From Gymnogyps californianus (lineage: Eukaryota > Chordata > Aves > Accipitriformes > Cathartidae), in contig NC_059474.1 in NCBI RefSeq assembly GCF_018139145.2, forward strand, positions 39,636,344 through 39,700,343: a DNA stretch of 64,000 nucleotides, read 5' to 3'. Below the pieces are notes generated by a model, which saw nothing but the letters and a program-made list of their open reading frames with translations, ran no database searches and was not told where the DNA came from. Below are positions 52,202 through 64,000 of this stretch, in pieces. Each line of letters starts with the position of its first letter. Position 1 is the stretch's first letter. Position numbers and translations under genes: made by a program.

Positions 52202-54441
52202 ACAAGAAAAAAATTGAAACTTCCTGCTGTAATATCACAGAAGTTGAGTAGTGCTGAAGCTATTGAGATGATCAGCAAAATGAAAGACGGAGAATCACCA
52301 GTATTTGGAAATGATCGAGAATCACCAGTATTTGGAAATGATCTTTGGATACTTTTCTTCTCATTTGATAAAGAAAACTGAGAATATGGCAACTAATTTT
52401 TTTTAAAGTACTAAAGTAAAAGTAGAGCTTCTATAGTCCTCCAGGAAGTGAACAGGAAAGAAGGAATGTTCATTAGAATGAACACAGGAAAGGACAAAAT
52501 GGAAGCTAAAAGCTTAAAACCCAGAAATTGTGTGATCTGAAAGAACTTTCTGAGACTCATCCGTGAGTTTTTTTAATATAATGGTGTTTATTCAGTACTA
52601 GAAATTATGAGAAGAACAGTTAAGGGTTGTCAGAGAGTGGGAAATAGTGAAGAATTATTTTATAGTGACAAAGATGTATTGAAGAAAGTGAAAAGCCTTT
52701 CACGTATGTTGGGTAGATTATATGAAGCTATATATTAGTGTGTCATGAATGAATTTTAAGAGTGCCTGAAATGATGAAGATTTATGGAATGTTTGTGGTA
52801 TTTATATGTAATAGCTAAGATATACCTTTGCTTTGAGTATAATGGTAAAATGCCAGATAAAGGACGATAAAAGCATAGAATTTCCCAAGCTAATTCCTTG
52901 TCATTCTGGTTCTTTGTTGCCTCTCTTTTTCAGGTGTATACAGTGTGGAGGCATTCAAAGGAAAGCTACCTAATGACTGTTAACGGGAAGCTTGTATCAC
53001 ACTTTTCTTGTAGACAGCCAGAAATTATGATGCCACAATGAAATCTGTATTAATTCAATGGTCAAATTTTTATCCATTTTTGAAAGAGAAAGGAGTAACC
53101 TTCAGGTTGAACCATGCACATATCTTACGATGCTCAAAGGAACTGTACAACTGTTACAGCAGTAGAAGCACAAAAAAGAGTAATAGAACATCGATTTGGG
53201 AACTGAAAGCTTTTAAGAGTTCTTGAGAAGCAAAAGGTTCATAATGAGGGAGGTGAAGACTCCAGAAAGAATGCTTTAGGAGTTATACAGTCTGTTGAAA
53301 GCAAAGTTGAACTAGCAAAATACATTTCAGTCAGTCGACGTATGTTTGAACCCAGGTTCCCACTATCCCATCAATTCTGGTATTTACAGTAAGAAATACA
53401 GACAGCAGGATAGGAATCAGTATCGTATAAAGAAGTGGCCTAATAACTATCAAGGCTACTGTGGAACAAAAGTATGTAATTGTAGAAAAATATATGAGAG
53501 AAAAGATCTTGGATCTGGTTCCAAAACTAAATGAGGAATATAGTCCTACTGAGAACAAGTCATTAGACAGATAGCAAGAAGATATACGTGGACATAAATT
53601 GGTGGAAAAAGAACTACATGAGGTTTTGGAAAAAATCACAAAGAGATTGCGGCTAATTATAAGTGGGCTGTCAGAAGAGGACTGAGAAGAGAAAGTGAGA
53701 GTTTTATGGCTGTGCAGAAAAAAGGTATTCTCCCAGAACATGTTGTAACAAAGATAGATGGTAGCAAAGTTGTCAGTCCAGTGCAGGATATGTGGCCAAG
53801 CCCCAGGGACAATTAGTCTTATTCTAATTGGATTTACTGAATTGGCCGGAAGTGAGTATAAATTAGTGCATGTCAAAACCAGCTATAGCATGTCCTGGTT
53901 GCTCTGCAAGAAGTGTAGAGTATAAGACAACCTAGACAAAACTGTAATGAATGATAATGTAAAAATACTGGAGGATCTTTCAGACATCGTTGTCACTGAA
54001 AAACACACTAAAATGCACAGTAATGTGATTATGAAAGAGAAAGGAAATTGCTGTCCCAGCCACGTCATGAGAATGTAGAAAATGTCACTGGAAATAAAAG
54101 TTTGACACTATGACTAGTTTAGCTGGACCTATAGAGCTTCTGGGCAATTGAAAGTTATTAAAAGTCCAGTTATTTTTAATGCATTGAGAGCTAATTAAGC
54201 AATATTACAAGATGAGAAAATAAATTTGCACTGAGTTCTTCAGGAAGCAAAATCAATGGACACCAAGAAAATACTGAAAAAATTTGTAACTCTCTCAGGC
54301 CACATCAGACATGTAGTTGATGTTAGGACCACAATAAGCAGTGTATTCTCTTTCCCAAAACCCCTCATTTACACAGAAATCCTAGTTTGGGAACAACCTG
54401 AAAAGTTTAACGTAGTTTTCCTAAAAAGTTTTAATTGATGT
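52202..54441 (+). pseudogene. Decayed protein-coding remnant, identity unknown
   Basis: Several plus-strand open segments in different frames read like eroded parts of one protein. 52202-52378 gives 59 codons (ISQKLSSAEAIEMISKMKDG). 52934-53038 gives SYLMTVNGKLVSHFSC. 53111-53389 has one TGA (53204) and includes KVELAKYISVSRRMFEPRF. A shift into the frame of 53356-53745 gives 130 codons with three stops (53428, 53572, 53683), including QKYVIVEKYMREKILDLVPK and KLVEKELHEVLEKI. 53803-54075 and 54256-54438 (FVTLSGHIRHVVDVRTTISS) follow in two more frames. Charged helical stretches, frameshifts and scattered stops fit a dead gene. I could not name the family. A pyrimidine tract plus CAG at 52913-52933 resembles a splice acceptor, so it could be an unprocessed remnant; the near-continuous 1.5 kb after it would also suit a retrocopy. 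The overlapping 181-codon minus-strand frame (53331-53876) is taken as a shadow. Confidence 0.55.
52290..52343 (+). repeat. Perfect 27-bp tandem duplication
   Basis: Two identical 27-bp units (52290-52316 and 52317-52343) starting GAGAATCACCAGTATTTGG. The length is a multiple of three, and in the open frame it doubles the peptide ESPVFGNDR/ESPVFGNDL. Exact identity means it is recent, later than most decay of the remnant. Confidence 0.95.
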
Positions 54442-57400
54442 TGACCAGGGGGCTCTTCTGTCATGGGAGAGGGATCCGTGTCTATCGACCCCACTGGTTG
54501 TAGCTGGAATGAAGTCAAAGTAACAGTTCTTATTAGAAATATCTTTGATGCTGTTTTTAATTTGAACAACACTTGATGTCCTCTTTTCCACTTGCACATT
54601 ACGGATTTTTCATGTACAATGTACAAAAGATTTGTCCCAGTTTTCATACAGAAAAATCTTAACTGTTGCACTTTGTTTAGGATTACATAAAATATATTTT
54701 TTAAAAACTGGTGTCTAACATCGGACTGCCACTTTTGCCATGTCTGGAAACTATCAAACAATACTTCATATCCTGCAGATCCTAAACAACTTTATTATCA
54801 TTTCCACCTGACAGAGGTTTCTCTTAGCTGCCTGCCACACTTCCTAATTCCTGGTCTTGCTGCTGGGAGCTACTGCCTTTTGTGATTGCTAAAGGTAAAC
54901 AGAAGCAGGTATTAGGACAGTTTTTCCATTTCTCAGATTACTTGGGACATAAATCCAACTCCATTTTAATATATAGGTGTCCTATTAGAAGAAGTGGGAA
55001 CAAACTCCAGAATTTTCTCTGCGGATGTGATACTATCTACAACCATATGATATACTTCATATTGGTTAAATTATATGAATATATATAAAAATATTGAAAT
55101 TTTAGCAATGAGTAACATGGAGAAGTGAAAATATGTTCCCACATTAAAAAAAAAAAAATTTCAATTGGCTATAATCTTTAGAGCGTAATACACAAAGATA
55201 TCACCCTGGATTTTACAAAATCCCACAATTTAACAGAATCCGCCACATAACACAGATACTGACAAAGAAACACGTTACACAGCCTAAACTGTCATTTTAT
55301 TAAAATAGAAGTCATCTAATCCAAGAATTGGAACTTTCAGAAACACTCCAACAGTGAGATTCACAAGCGGGTTCCTATGACCCTAAACATAGAGAAGCTG
55401 GAGAGACAAACAGATGCTTAAATCCAGTCAGATAGAAATGCCCAGAACAATCCTAAACCTGAGTTGTCAAAGAGGATTGCACCAATCCTAACAAATGAAG
55501 ATTTCTTGCCCAACCTAAGCATTCTCGCATTTTTGCAAAAAGCAAAACAATATTCCCATCTCTTTTAGAGCATCTGATCAGTGACAGAATCAGTATCTAG
55601 TCTCTTCTTTTCCCTTCCAAAGGCTTGATCGTCCCTAAGCACGTCATCCCACAGTAGCTGAGGTACAGTCCTGTGGAGTTTTTTTGGTTGAAGCTGCTCC
55701 TGTTTGTGTACAGTAGTCACTGGAGAAAGGACTTGAATTTAGGATAACCAGTTCAATACCTTGACTAACAACTAATCAGTTTGCATTGCAGCATTAGCTC
55801 ATTTCTCTAGCTAATAAATTGTAATAGTTTTTCAAAGCCCAGCAAAAATTTGTGCACTTTATACAATATAAAGCAACATCAATAAAAAAGTTGAAACAGA
55901 GTTGTATGGCAGGATGCCCATTTGTGTATTTCTATGGTGTTCTCGAAGGTGGCATGCCGAAGCTGAAGCCTTTGCTTCAAAGCAGGGGTTTGAGTCTGGC
56001 TCTCCTGTGGTCCAGACAAGTCACCTAATCGTGGCCTTTGGAGAGAAGCATATCTGTCCTCACCCAATTCTTCCTTTTCCCTCCCAGCATTTTCCAGCTC
56101 TTTTTCTATTTCTTAGTCATTGCCTTCTAAGGTATGAAATCACAAGTACACACAGAGTACACTCTGATCACACCTCCTGGCTCATGCAGTACAAGACAGA
56201 TAAAAAGAGAAAATGCCTTATTTTTACATCCCTCACAGACTAAGGATACAGAAAAAGCCAGGTAATTAAAGATTTAGGCAGCTCTATACATGTCCTGGCA
56301 GAAAATTCAGTGTTGAGGGACTTTAGGCATCACAAAGGAAATGTAGCAGCTGAAAGGGGATTTTTTGAATGCCAGTGATGCTTAATTTGGACTTAGTAAC
56401 CTAATTGCCACTTTAAGAACCTAAGTCTCTGTAGTGAACCTTCCCCAAATATCATGTTGTTCACAATAATATCAACAGCCCTGTGGTAAGTCCCATTTTA
56501 CTTTCACGGGACTATCTGAAATGCTTTAATATATGGGGCTTTAATGGGTTTTCCTGCTGGTCTAACAAGTTGGAGCTGGTATTACAGCAGTAATATTTCG
56601 GTATAGCAGATACCACAGTTGGCTCCATTGGTTTTTCCTAACACCTGATCTCTCATCTACCAGCCTTTAACAACATTATGGTTTATGCTATTATTATCAC
56701 GTTATGTATCATATTCAGCAGTGACCTTATTACTTAAACAGGAAGTCAGCACTTTTCTAAGCACTAGTGATACAATTTATTTCCCATGCAAAATCTTCAA
56801 CTTGTAACTATACCTGTGCCATATAGAAGAGTAGTGCTCACAAACTGAGATGAGGAGACAGGAGTAAGCTATGTGTTTTTAACAATACTCTACATACTTA
56901 ATACTCAACTGCATACTTAAAAAAAAAAAAGAAAAGAAAGAGCATTTTCAGTTTCCTGCACAGAAGAGCATTGCCAAGGCTTAAATCCCTTATATGAAAC
57001 TAATTTCAGAAGCAGATGGTTGTATACAACTTTGATGGCCCTTCAGTTTCTTTATTGCAAATAAAATACTTGCTAGGTTTGGTAAAACAAAAGTAGAGCA
57101 CATCTGTCTTATTTGTGTATATTTTGACTAAGCACACATAATCAGTCTGTAAATGATGTGGCACAGTTAAAATAAAAAAAATTATTTACGCCATGTTTGT
57201 CACTCAAAGTCATTACTGAACATATGCACCCAAATGAGTAGGCACCAGGTACCTGTCCTCTAGGGGCAATTCATCAAAGCAAAATAAAAGTAAACTACAG
57301 TATACATCTTTATAATAAGGGGAGCAACCCTTCTGACATATAAAGAAGCCTAAAGCATGGTGGTATAATCAAAATTATAATTAACTGTCATAAGCCTCAA

Positions 57401-58697
57401 GCAAATGTAAAGCACTATCTGTTTTATGAAACTTTGATCAGACTGAGATTAAATTATTTTTAGAGATATGCAGTATGTGTCAGATCTCAATTATCCAGAG
57501 CTATCTTACCTGTAGGGAACTCTGCTTGTTCATTTCATACAATAATTTTTGTATGGAGTGGCTCTATAAAGAGCATTTTTGGTCAGTTTCTTTTACAAAG
57601 ATTCATTCTTCCCAAGTGGCAAGTGATCTGATGATCTCATCTTATCTTGTTTGTTGTTCCTGGAGACATATGAAACACAAAACCACTACAACAAATGCTG
57701 TCTACTGGTTTTCTGAATTGGGAGAGATAAAAGCGTCTTATGAGAGGAAAACAAATGAGTTTTCAACCTGCAAGTCCTGATTGCCTGCCCTATCCTTACT
57801 ACTGAAAGCAGTGAGCAACAGCCGCATCTTGCATGGATAGAAGGACTGAAAAGAAAGCTGTGGCACAGAAAGGTCAAAAGCTACCAAGTTACATTAGCTA
57901 ATATCCACCTTGTGTAATGATGTTATACTGACCTGTTACTGTGTCTGTCATCACTGTTTAGACCTGGAACAGTCAAAGTGTACAGAATGAATAAACTCTT
58001 CACACACCACTTCAGACTCGTTTCACCACCTCCCTCCCTCTTCATCACTCGATGTTTTCCAGGGCCATAGGCTGCCTTTCTGACAGCAATAACTTCCCTT
58101 GGCCTCCTTTCCCTGCTTCTGGTATGTGAGTATGATAGCTTTATTCTACGGCTCCATGCAAATTCGTGAGATTTTGTTGAGTGGGTCCCTGCTAAAATTA
58201 CTTCGAATGAAAAAAAACAGAAGAGGGCTAACTCATGGGAGAAGTTGCAGAGGACCTTGTTGAATTATCAAGGCTCATCCTGAAAGGACTTATAATTGGT
58301 TTAATTTCAATTTTTTAAATTTTTTTTTAGAGTGAAAATATTAGTTTTTATTATCATTAACTTTTTGGCTTTAAGAAGTAATAACTTTTTCAAGTATGAA
58401 TTATGAATGGATTGAACGATGTTAACTCAGAAGTTAGGCTTATGCAGAACAGACATACAGAAAAGACTGCTATACCTATAACCTCCCACCCACCAGAAAA
58501 GAAAGTTTGCTACTTCAGATGAAGAGTATTTATTACATAACCCTCTACCACAGGTAAATATTTCTGCCTTGTTCCATCTGGTAATCAGATTGTAGTGAGA
58601 AAAAAAGTAATAAGAGAGATAATCTTTACTCATGGGCAGAAGCAGAGTCTGAGAGTTTCTGAGGGAAGATAACATCCTATATGAGACCTTATTGTGT
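54442..58697. other. Unassigned stretch, no gene seen
   Basis: Ordinary AT-rich DNA. A weak SINE-like match is listed at 55940. Frames are at most about 130 codons (54369-54761 on -) without recognised motifs. 54442-54760 may be the 3' flank or untranslated part of the decayed remnant. Confidence 0.5.
55940..56090 (+). mobile_element. Possible MIR/CORE-type SINE remnant
   Basis: GGGGTTTGAGTCTGGCTCTC (55985-56004) resembles the tRNA-derived B box followed by the MIR word CTGGCTCT, and CAAGTCACCTAAT (56018-56030) resembles the MIR core CAAGTCACTTAAC. No clear A box and no tail are seen. It is weak evidence; a chance match is quite possible. Confidence 0.25.
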
Positions 58698-58702
58698 AGT
58701 AG

Positions 58703-59127
58703 TGTGACAGCTACACCCGCCCTGATTGAGAGTGAAACTTCTTAGGCAGTGAGGACTAACATGACCTTATTTGACAACAGATCAGATTCGACTAGGGTAT
58801 AAATGGAGCCCCACTGGGGGGCAAATTGAGTTGGTCCTCCTTGGAGCAGCGGGTCTGCAGTTGGGGACTCTCCCCTCGGGTCGGGATGCTGCCCAAGGTA
58901 ACTCCTCGAGGTTGAGAGCCCTCATCATTTGGTGAGTGATATATGCATTTTGGGTCATCATTTCTAAAGCTTAAGAATTCTTAAGTTGGTTGTGTAGTAT
59001 TAATTTCCCCTTACATCATTGAACCTGTGGTTTACTAATGCTGTCAGAGTCCTAAACGATTTTGATTGAAGAATAAATTTTGTTGAGTTTAACCCTGTTT
59101 AATTTGATTGTGTGAGCCTCCGTGACA
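58703..59127 (+). mobile_element. Solo LTR, family shared with 27.5 kb, plus strand
   Basis: A 425-bp LTR from TGTGACAGCTACACC to CCTCCGTGACA between exact AGTAG duplications (58698-58702 and 59128-59132). TATAAA at 58798-58803 sits in the same CTAGGGTATAAATGGAGCCC string as in the 27.5-kb copy, and AATAAA at 59072-59077 would be the polyadenylation signal. It is about 234 bp shorter than the other copy, mostly by missing U3 sequence upstream of the TATA box and the duplicated 3' segment. Its own target duplication shows that it inserted independently. Confidence 0.93.
58798..58803 (+). promoter_or_regulatory. TATA box of the 58.7-kb LTR
   Basis: TATAAA conserved with the 27.5-kb LTR, only about 95 bp from the LTR start here, so this copy has a very short U3. 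Confidence 0.7.
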
Positions 59128-59132
59128 AGTAG

Positions 59133-62100
59133 TCACAGTACATCAAAGTGAATTACATATCAACTGATCCCAAAAGGAGAACTGACCCTTCCTCTCTGAG
59201 AAAAAATCCTATTGCCTGTTCAGATACACTAAATATTTAGTTTTTTGAAAGACAGCTCAAAAGGGGAAGCCCAGCTGCCAGGGTGCCTGCAATTTTTAGA
59301 TGTTTTGTTGTATTCACAGCACAAAAGCAAGTTTCCTGTTTTGCTCAAAAACTACTTCTGCAGGTCTTTTATCTTCTAAAGCGAGGTTTACTTTATCTTT
59401 TCAACATATGAAAGACACTTTTTTACATATTTTAGTTTTTACACGATTAGTTTTTATATCAGTTCCACTGCTACATGTCATTCTAAATACTAGAAATAGC
59501 TGCTGAGGAAAAAAAAGCCCTATAAAGACCATTTGCAACCATCTATACCACCTTCCTGTTTCTCTTGCCTCTTCCCCAAACCCCAACTCCCTGTCTACTT
59601 ATTTTTCCTGGTGGATTCTCTGCACCTAAACTTGTCGGCATTTAAGAGTTTAGTTGATTTAATTTTACTGCTATAGTTCTGCCACTAAAACTGTCCTCCT
59701 GCTGATGTAGTTATTTATGCAAAGAAGTGCTTTTGCTGGTATCTCTTATTTCAATGAGCACTGTATGCTAAAGTGTCAAGAGCTGGTATATCTACAACTC
59801 TGCTAGGGCTTTGTTGGCCTGACTGCATCATACAGTAGCTGGGAAATAACCAAAGTAGCTGAGATAGCAAAAACTACTAGGGTAGACCATATATGTCTTC
59901 TTTTCTCTTTATCTAGTTATTGGTAACTAATCTTAATCTCCTTCTCCGTTATCTCTTCTGGGTTTTCATCTTTTATGAGTAGGTACATCCATTGCCAGCT
60001 GGGAAAACAACATAGGAGACTTTGTTTCTCATTTTTCAGAACATCGTAAGTTCTGCACACTTCCAATACTATTTATTTTTGGGAGGCTGGAGACTGCAAG
60101 ACTGGATTCATGTGGCAAAAGGAGAAAGGGTAGCTGAGCAGCCTCACAAAGCCATCCACAGCATGAGGCCAGGGATGTTGCCAGTATCTAATTTGGTCCT
60201 TAAGTGGATGCCAGAAGCCAGAGCCTACCCACATCATTCCCCACTTAGCTGTGCATCCAGCCTTTGATAATTTTCTTTCTGTTCTTATTGGCTTATCCAG
60301 TAGGTCTTAGAGGTTTTGATTCCACATTTCCTTTCAAAGGCAGTTTCTTTGCTTTCGAAGTACAGGAATCATTAATTAAGCATAGTGCCCTCTTAGACAC
60401 CTTTGTCATTAATTATGAATGTGAACAGTCAAATATTCTATCTTCATAATAATGCCAGGATTAGATTAATATCAACTCTGAACTCTAGGATGCCCTCCAA
60501 AGTTAAGAAACAGAAGAGCAACTAAGAGACAAGAAGTTTTAATAAAAAGGAGAATCCTCTCTGTGAGTTGGCCTCGGGTGGACGACAACAGGATTGTCAC
60601 AGCTGCGTCTGCCTCAAAATTTGCTCTCGCAATGAGTGAGCTGCACTAGTTCATATGGGAGGAGCACTGAGCCAAAGCTCTGCCTCTCATCTTCCTCTTT
60701 CCAGCCATTGCCCACCTAAATGCAAGAATACCACCTGAATAATTATTAATGTAAGATGACAATATTCATTAAATGAATATCTATTTTGTGACTTCCTGGC
60801 TTTATTTTTTCTCCCTGGGTTTTCTTTTGCCTACGGACAAAGGATCTGGTCACAGATCTACGAACTACACCCAAGAATATGTAACCTTGTTCTTTTAATA
60901 TGTTGTAAAATGTGGCTTATCCATATTGATAGACTTTCTATGGAAAACTCTGGACTTTGATGAAAAATTAAGCAGTTTTCCAAAATTATTTACAAGTAAA
61001 ATAAATTAATGTTGAGAATTACAGAAACAGATTATATTTCTCAATAGTAGGCTCTTTCTTGTCCTGGTAGGCCTCACTGTCCTGTCTTGGCCTTACTATC
61101 TGCACCAGGTCTGCACTGATAGAGAAGGAGAAGCAGCAAGATAGAGAGGGAGAGAGAAAATCCCAGTGCACACTTGATGTGTTAACTCTGATCTTTCTAA
61201 CATTGGCTACATTAATGGCACTAGATGAGCAGTCCTATTAGCTTCAGTTAGAAAGCCTAAAATGGTGGTTTTCAGGGTCAACTGACTCACCTTGGACATA
61301 TTAATAAACTATTTTAATAAATATGAATTATATATATATAACTCCCAGATAAAATATATATTAAGATGCTACATGCAATAACCTTATCTCAGCTTTATAG
61401 TGACATGAGGTAATGACCATATGGTTATGAAAAATACATTTTAAAGTTTGAAACCCTACATTAGATTTAGCTGGGTTTTAATGGCATATTTTTTATTATA
61501 TAGATAAATTTTTTCTCACTATGTATCACTGCTGGACCAAATTAAGACTGCGTGGTGGCTTTAATCTCACACTTCTGATTTTAAAATGATTAGAATTCTT
61601 GTAAGGGTAAATTAACTTTAATTTGGAAGCCTTGAATCCTTACTATGGAAGTAATTGCAAAATTCCTGTAAAGTTTTACTTCTTTAAAATATTGATACAT
61701 ATGCTACCTTAGCACTCTTTTTTCTGTCCTTAAGGAATTAAAAAGAAATTGAAAATGAATGCTAGTATATGCTATCCCTAGTAAAGTGAAAATGCAAATT
61801 ATTAAAAATAAGTATTTTTTATTATTACTGTTTAAGGACAGATTCACAGGTGCAACTTGCCAGTGGAAAGCAAACAGGTTGCTCTGACGCATGAGCTGGG
61901 CTGCCTAACCAGAGAGAAGCGAAGTCAACCTGATCCTTAGCTTACCAGGCTCTGTTTCCCCATTTAAAGCTGAAAGCACAAACAGCCCAAGCCCTGGACT
62001 TGCTGGGCTTCCTTTCCACATCCCCCACCGCACTGTTGTAATCTGTGAGTGACGCAGGGCAGCAGAGCCACAAGGAACCAGTGTGGAGGGGATGTGGTTA

Positions 62101-64000
62101 ATCTACCCCAGGGAACGCCTCATATATGGGGTGAGTCTGCTTTCCACAAGGCAGGCAGGTGATTTTTTGCCTTACTTCTGGTGTCACGATAGCCCTGTTT
62201 AACAATTTGCTGAGACATTGTTCAGATCATCTATTGCCTGTACAATTACCACAAACACAATAACAATTAATAAGCTAATTTGACTACCATGTAGGCAGAA
62301 TTTAGATGAGATTTCAACCCATTTTAACTCTATAGATACATAGAAAGATTCTCTATTGCTTTGCTATTATCCATAGTGACAAAGAAAGGATGGACACAGA
62401 TGCTAAATTTCCTAAAGGACCCGGTGTGTAATTAACATAAATTAATTAATGGCTTCAGCTCTTTGCCCAAAGAATAAATGTTGTAATTTTCTGAAGAATA
62501 TGTAGTATTGCTCAAAGAAAGCAAAGATGTTCATTACCTGATTTAAATGCAAAATCGAACTCCTTAACTCAGGAGTCACGACAAGGCTCTCCATAATAGC
62601 AAGGAAGAAATTAAATTGATATATCAGTAGTTAGCATATTGCCATGTAGAAATAAATCACTGTTTATACTATATTGCACTTTACAGTATTAGAAGAATTG
62701 AGAGGAATTTGATTAATGGAATAAGGCAGCAGGCACATTGCTTGTGGCATTGGTGGAGCATGTCTCAGAATTTTTGCTCCCTATCTGTGATTTTTCATAA
62801 CCTGTGTTTGATGATTCTTGATTGGTATAAAAGGTTTACAAAATGTCCCAATCCCTCTCAACCATTGCTAAGTCAACCTTCTCTCACTTTCTGCAAGATT
62901 CTGACACCAACTAATTTGGTCATTATTCTTGTGATCACACTAAGTAATGTCATCATTATCACCAGAGCACATAGTACACATAGTAAAGATTAAGGCACAA
63001 ACAAAAAGGCAAAACTATGTTTGTGAATGAAAGGAGAGAGAAATAGCGTCACTCTGTTTCTGTACAAAAGACAGGTGTAGTGCAGCAACTAAGGAAAAAT
63101 GCATGCCATCCAGTTGGTATCAAGCTTTTACAATGGTTACAAGAACATCTAGATTGAAATCAAATCTGACACAAACTTGAACCCAAATTCCAGACAAAGC
63201 ACTGTTTGCATTATAAGAGTATATAGAAATCTCAACCAAGAATAGCAGTTCAGTTCCCCAAATTGCTTAGAGCCAAGACCCACAACACTTACCACGGAGA
63301 AGTGGGAGACAGGGAACTGAGGTGCAGAGTGATGCAGTGAGTTGGTCACATTTACATGGAAAAATTCTGCCAAATGCATCACTGAACAGAGATCTACAAC
63401 ATTTTGTCCCAAATATCAACAGTCTTATCTTCTACTATTCATTTTCTCTTCAGATAGAATGGTTTTAAAGGCCAGAGAGTACAAAAACACTTTTCAGAAG
63501 CCTCTGTAAACTCAAGCTCAGTTGCTAGTCTAGTTCCCATAATTTAGTTAATCATCTTTCTGCATTAGAAACATTTTGTAATCTTCTTGCACCTTTCCAG
63601 ACTGGTCCAGACTCATAATCAATTTGTAGATATTTATAAATAATTACTAAGGTATGTTTAGTAAAATTATAGTACAGAAATACTATATTTATGCATGCCT
63701 CTAAGAAAACAGATTAAAAATTGGTCTGTTGCAAAGGTCAAGAAACATTTGAAATTGTAATTAGTCCAGGCTGAGATCTCTGAATTCCAGAATTATTCTT
63801 GTTAAATTTATGGCACCCAAAAAATCAATACTTTCTCAATATTATCATAATAGCATTTGTGACTAAGTTCCCAAAATATAACTTTTTTGCCTGTGTTTAT
63901 TGTAGTAATGATATCGAATACCTTCATAAGAAGGACTCAACATCTTTTATAAAAGAATTACCAAGGTTTGGGTGGTGAGAACTGATAAGAGAGCAACAGA
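59133..64000. other. Unassigned stretch, no gene seen
   Basis: No element ends or coding domains recognised. Slightly GC-richer patches at about 60080-60250, 60560-60720 and 61900-62120. Open frames under 95 codons. A purine-rich AGAGAGGGAGAGAGA run lies at 61143-61157. Confidence 0.5.

Noticed and set aside
53331..53876. 181-codon minus-strand frame as a gene
   Set aside because: It is rich in Ser, Phe, Ile and Leu, as expected for the complement of a Lys/Glu-rich sequence, and overlaps the better plus-strand coding signal.
27524..59127. The two related LTRs as ends of one provirus
   Set aside because: Each has its own exact 5-bp target duplication on both sides, and no gag, pol or env sequence lies between them.
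1..64000. Bacterial features such as operons, CRISPR arrays or ribosome binding sites
   Set aside because: The sequence is clearly avian nuclear DNA; the small tandem repeats have at most three units and no spacer pattern.

Overview
The window reads as intergenic or intronic DNA from a bird macrochromosome, most likely a neoavian species. Three things point there: young CR1 retrotransposon tails ending in tandem ATTCTATG octamers, older CR1 and L2 remains, and solo LTRs with avian termini such as TGTGGTTTAACCCC and GTTTAACCCCAG-type ends. The base composition is AT-rich with few CpG. I found no intact protein-coding gene, tRNA or rRNA. The open frames are short (the longest uninterrupted one is 181 codons), overlap on both strands, and look like chance frames or repeat translations.

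Layout. 1-7.7 kb is plain AT-rich DNA with a few short repeats and palindromes. 7.7-12.1 kb is repeat-rich: a CR1 tail on +, a CR1 tail on -, a solo LTR on - and an older CR1 tail on -. 12-17.6 kb is mostly unique but holds three perfect hairpins within 0.8 kb (15.08-15.89 kb). A 614-bp solo LTR on + lies at 17.6-18.2 kb and a probable 369-bp LTR at 20.6-20.9 kb. A GC-richer patch near 24.0-24.3 kb contains a consensus TATA box on the minus strand. An L2 reverse-transcriptase remnant sits at 26.1 kb, followed by a 659-bp solo LTR at 27.5-28.2 kb with a perfect 5-bp target duplication. 28-41.6 kb is free of recognisable young elements but has small degenerate tandem repeats. A 1.2-kb decayed CR1 ORF2 fragment (RT domain) lies at 41.65-42.83 kb on -. 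A 393-bp LTR on - is at 51.0-51.4 kb, again with a perfect 5-bp duplication. 52.2-54.4 kb carries the most unusual content: a decayed protein-coding remnant on + that I could not name. A second copy of the 27.5-kb LTR family (425 bp, perfect 5-bp duplication) is at 58.7-59.1 kb. The rest to 64 kb looks unique.

Nothing here forms a gene system or operon. The window records retrotransposon history: CR1 insertions of at least two ages, L2 remnants from early amniote time, and at least four separate LTR retrovirus insertions reduced to solo LTRs by recombination between their two LTRs. Several LTRs keep recognisable promoter parts (TATA box, CRE, polyadenylation signal) and are the most plausible sources of transcription in the window. 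I see no convincing evidence for a new biological system. The points most worth checking are the decayed coding remnant, the hairpin cluster, the LTR carrying a perfect CRE, and the minus-strand TATA patch.
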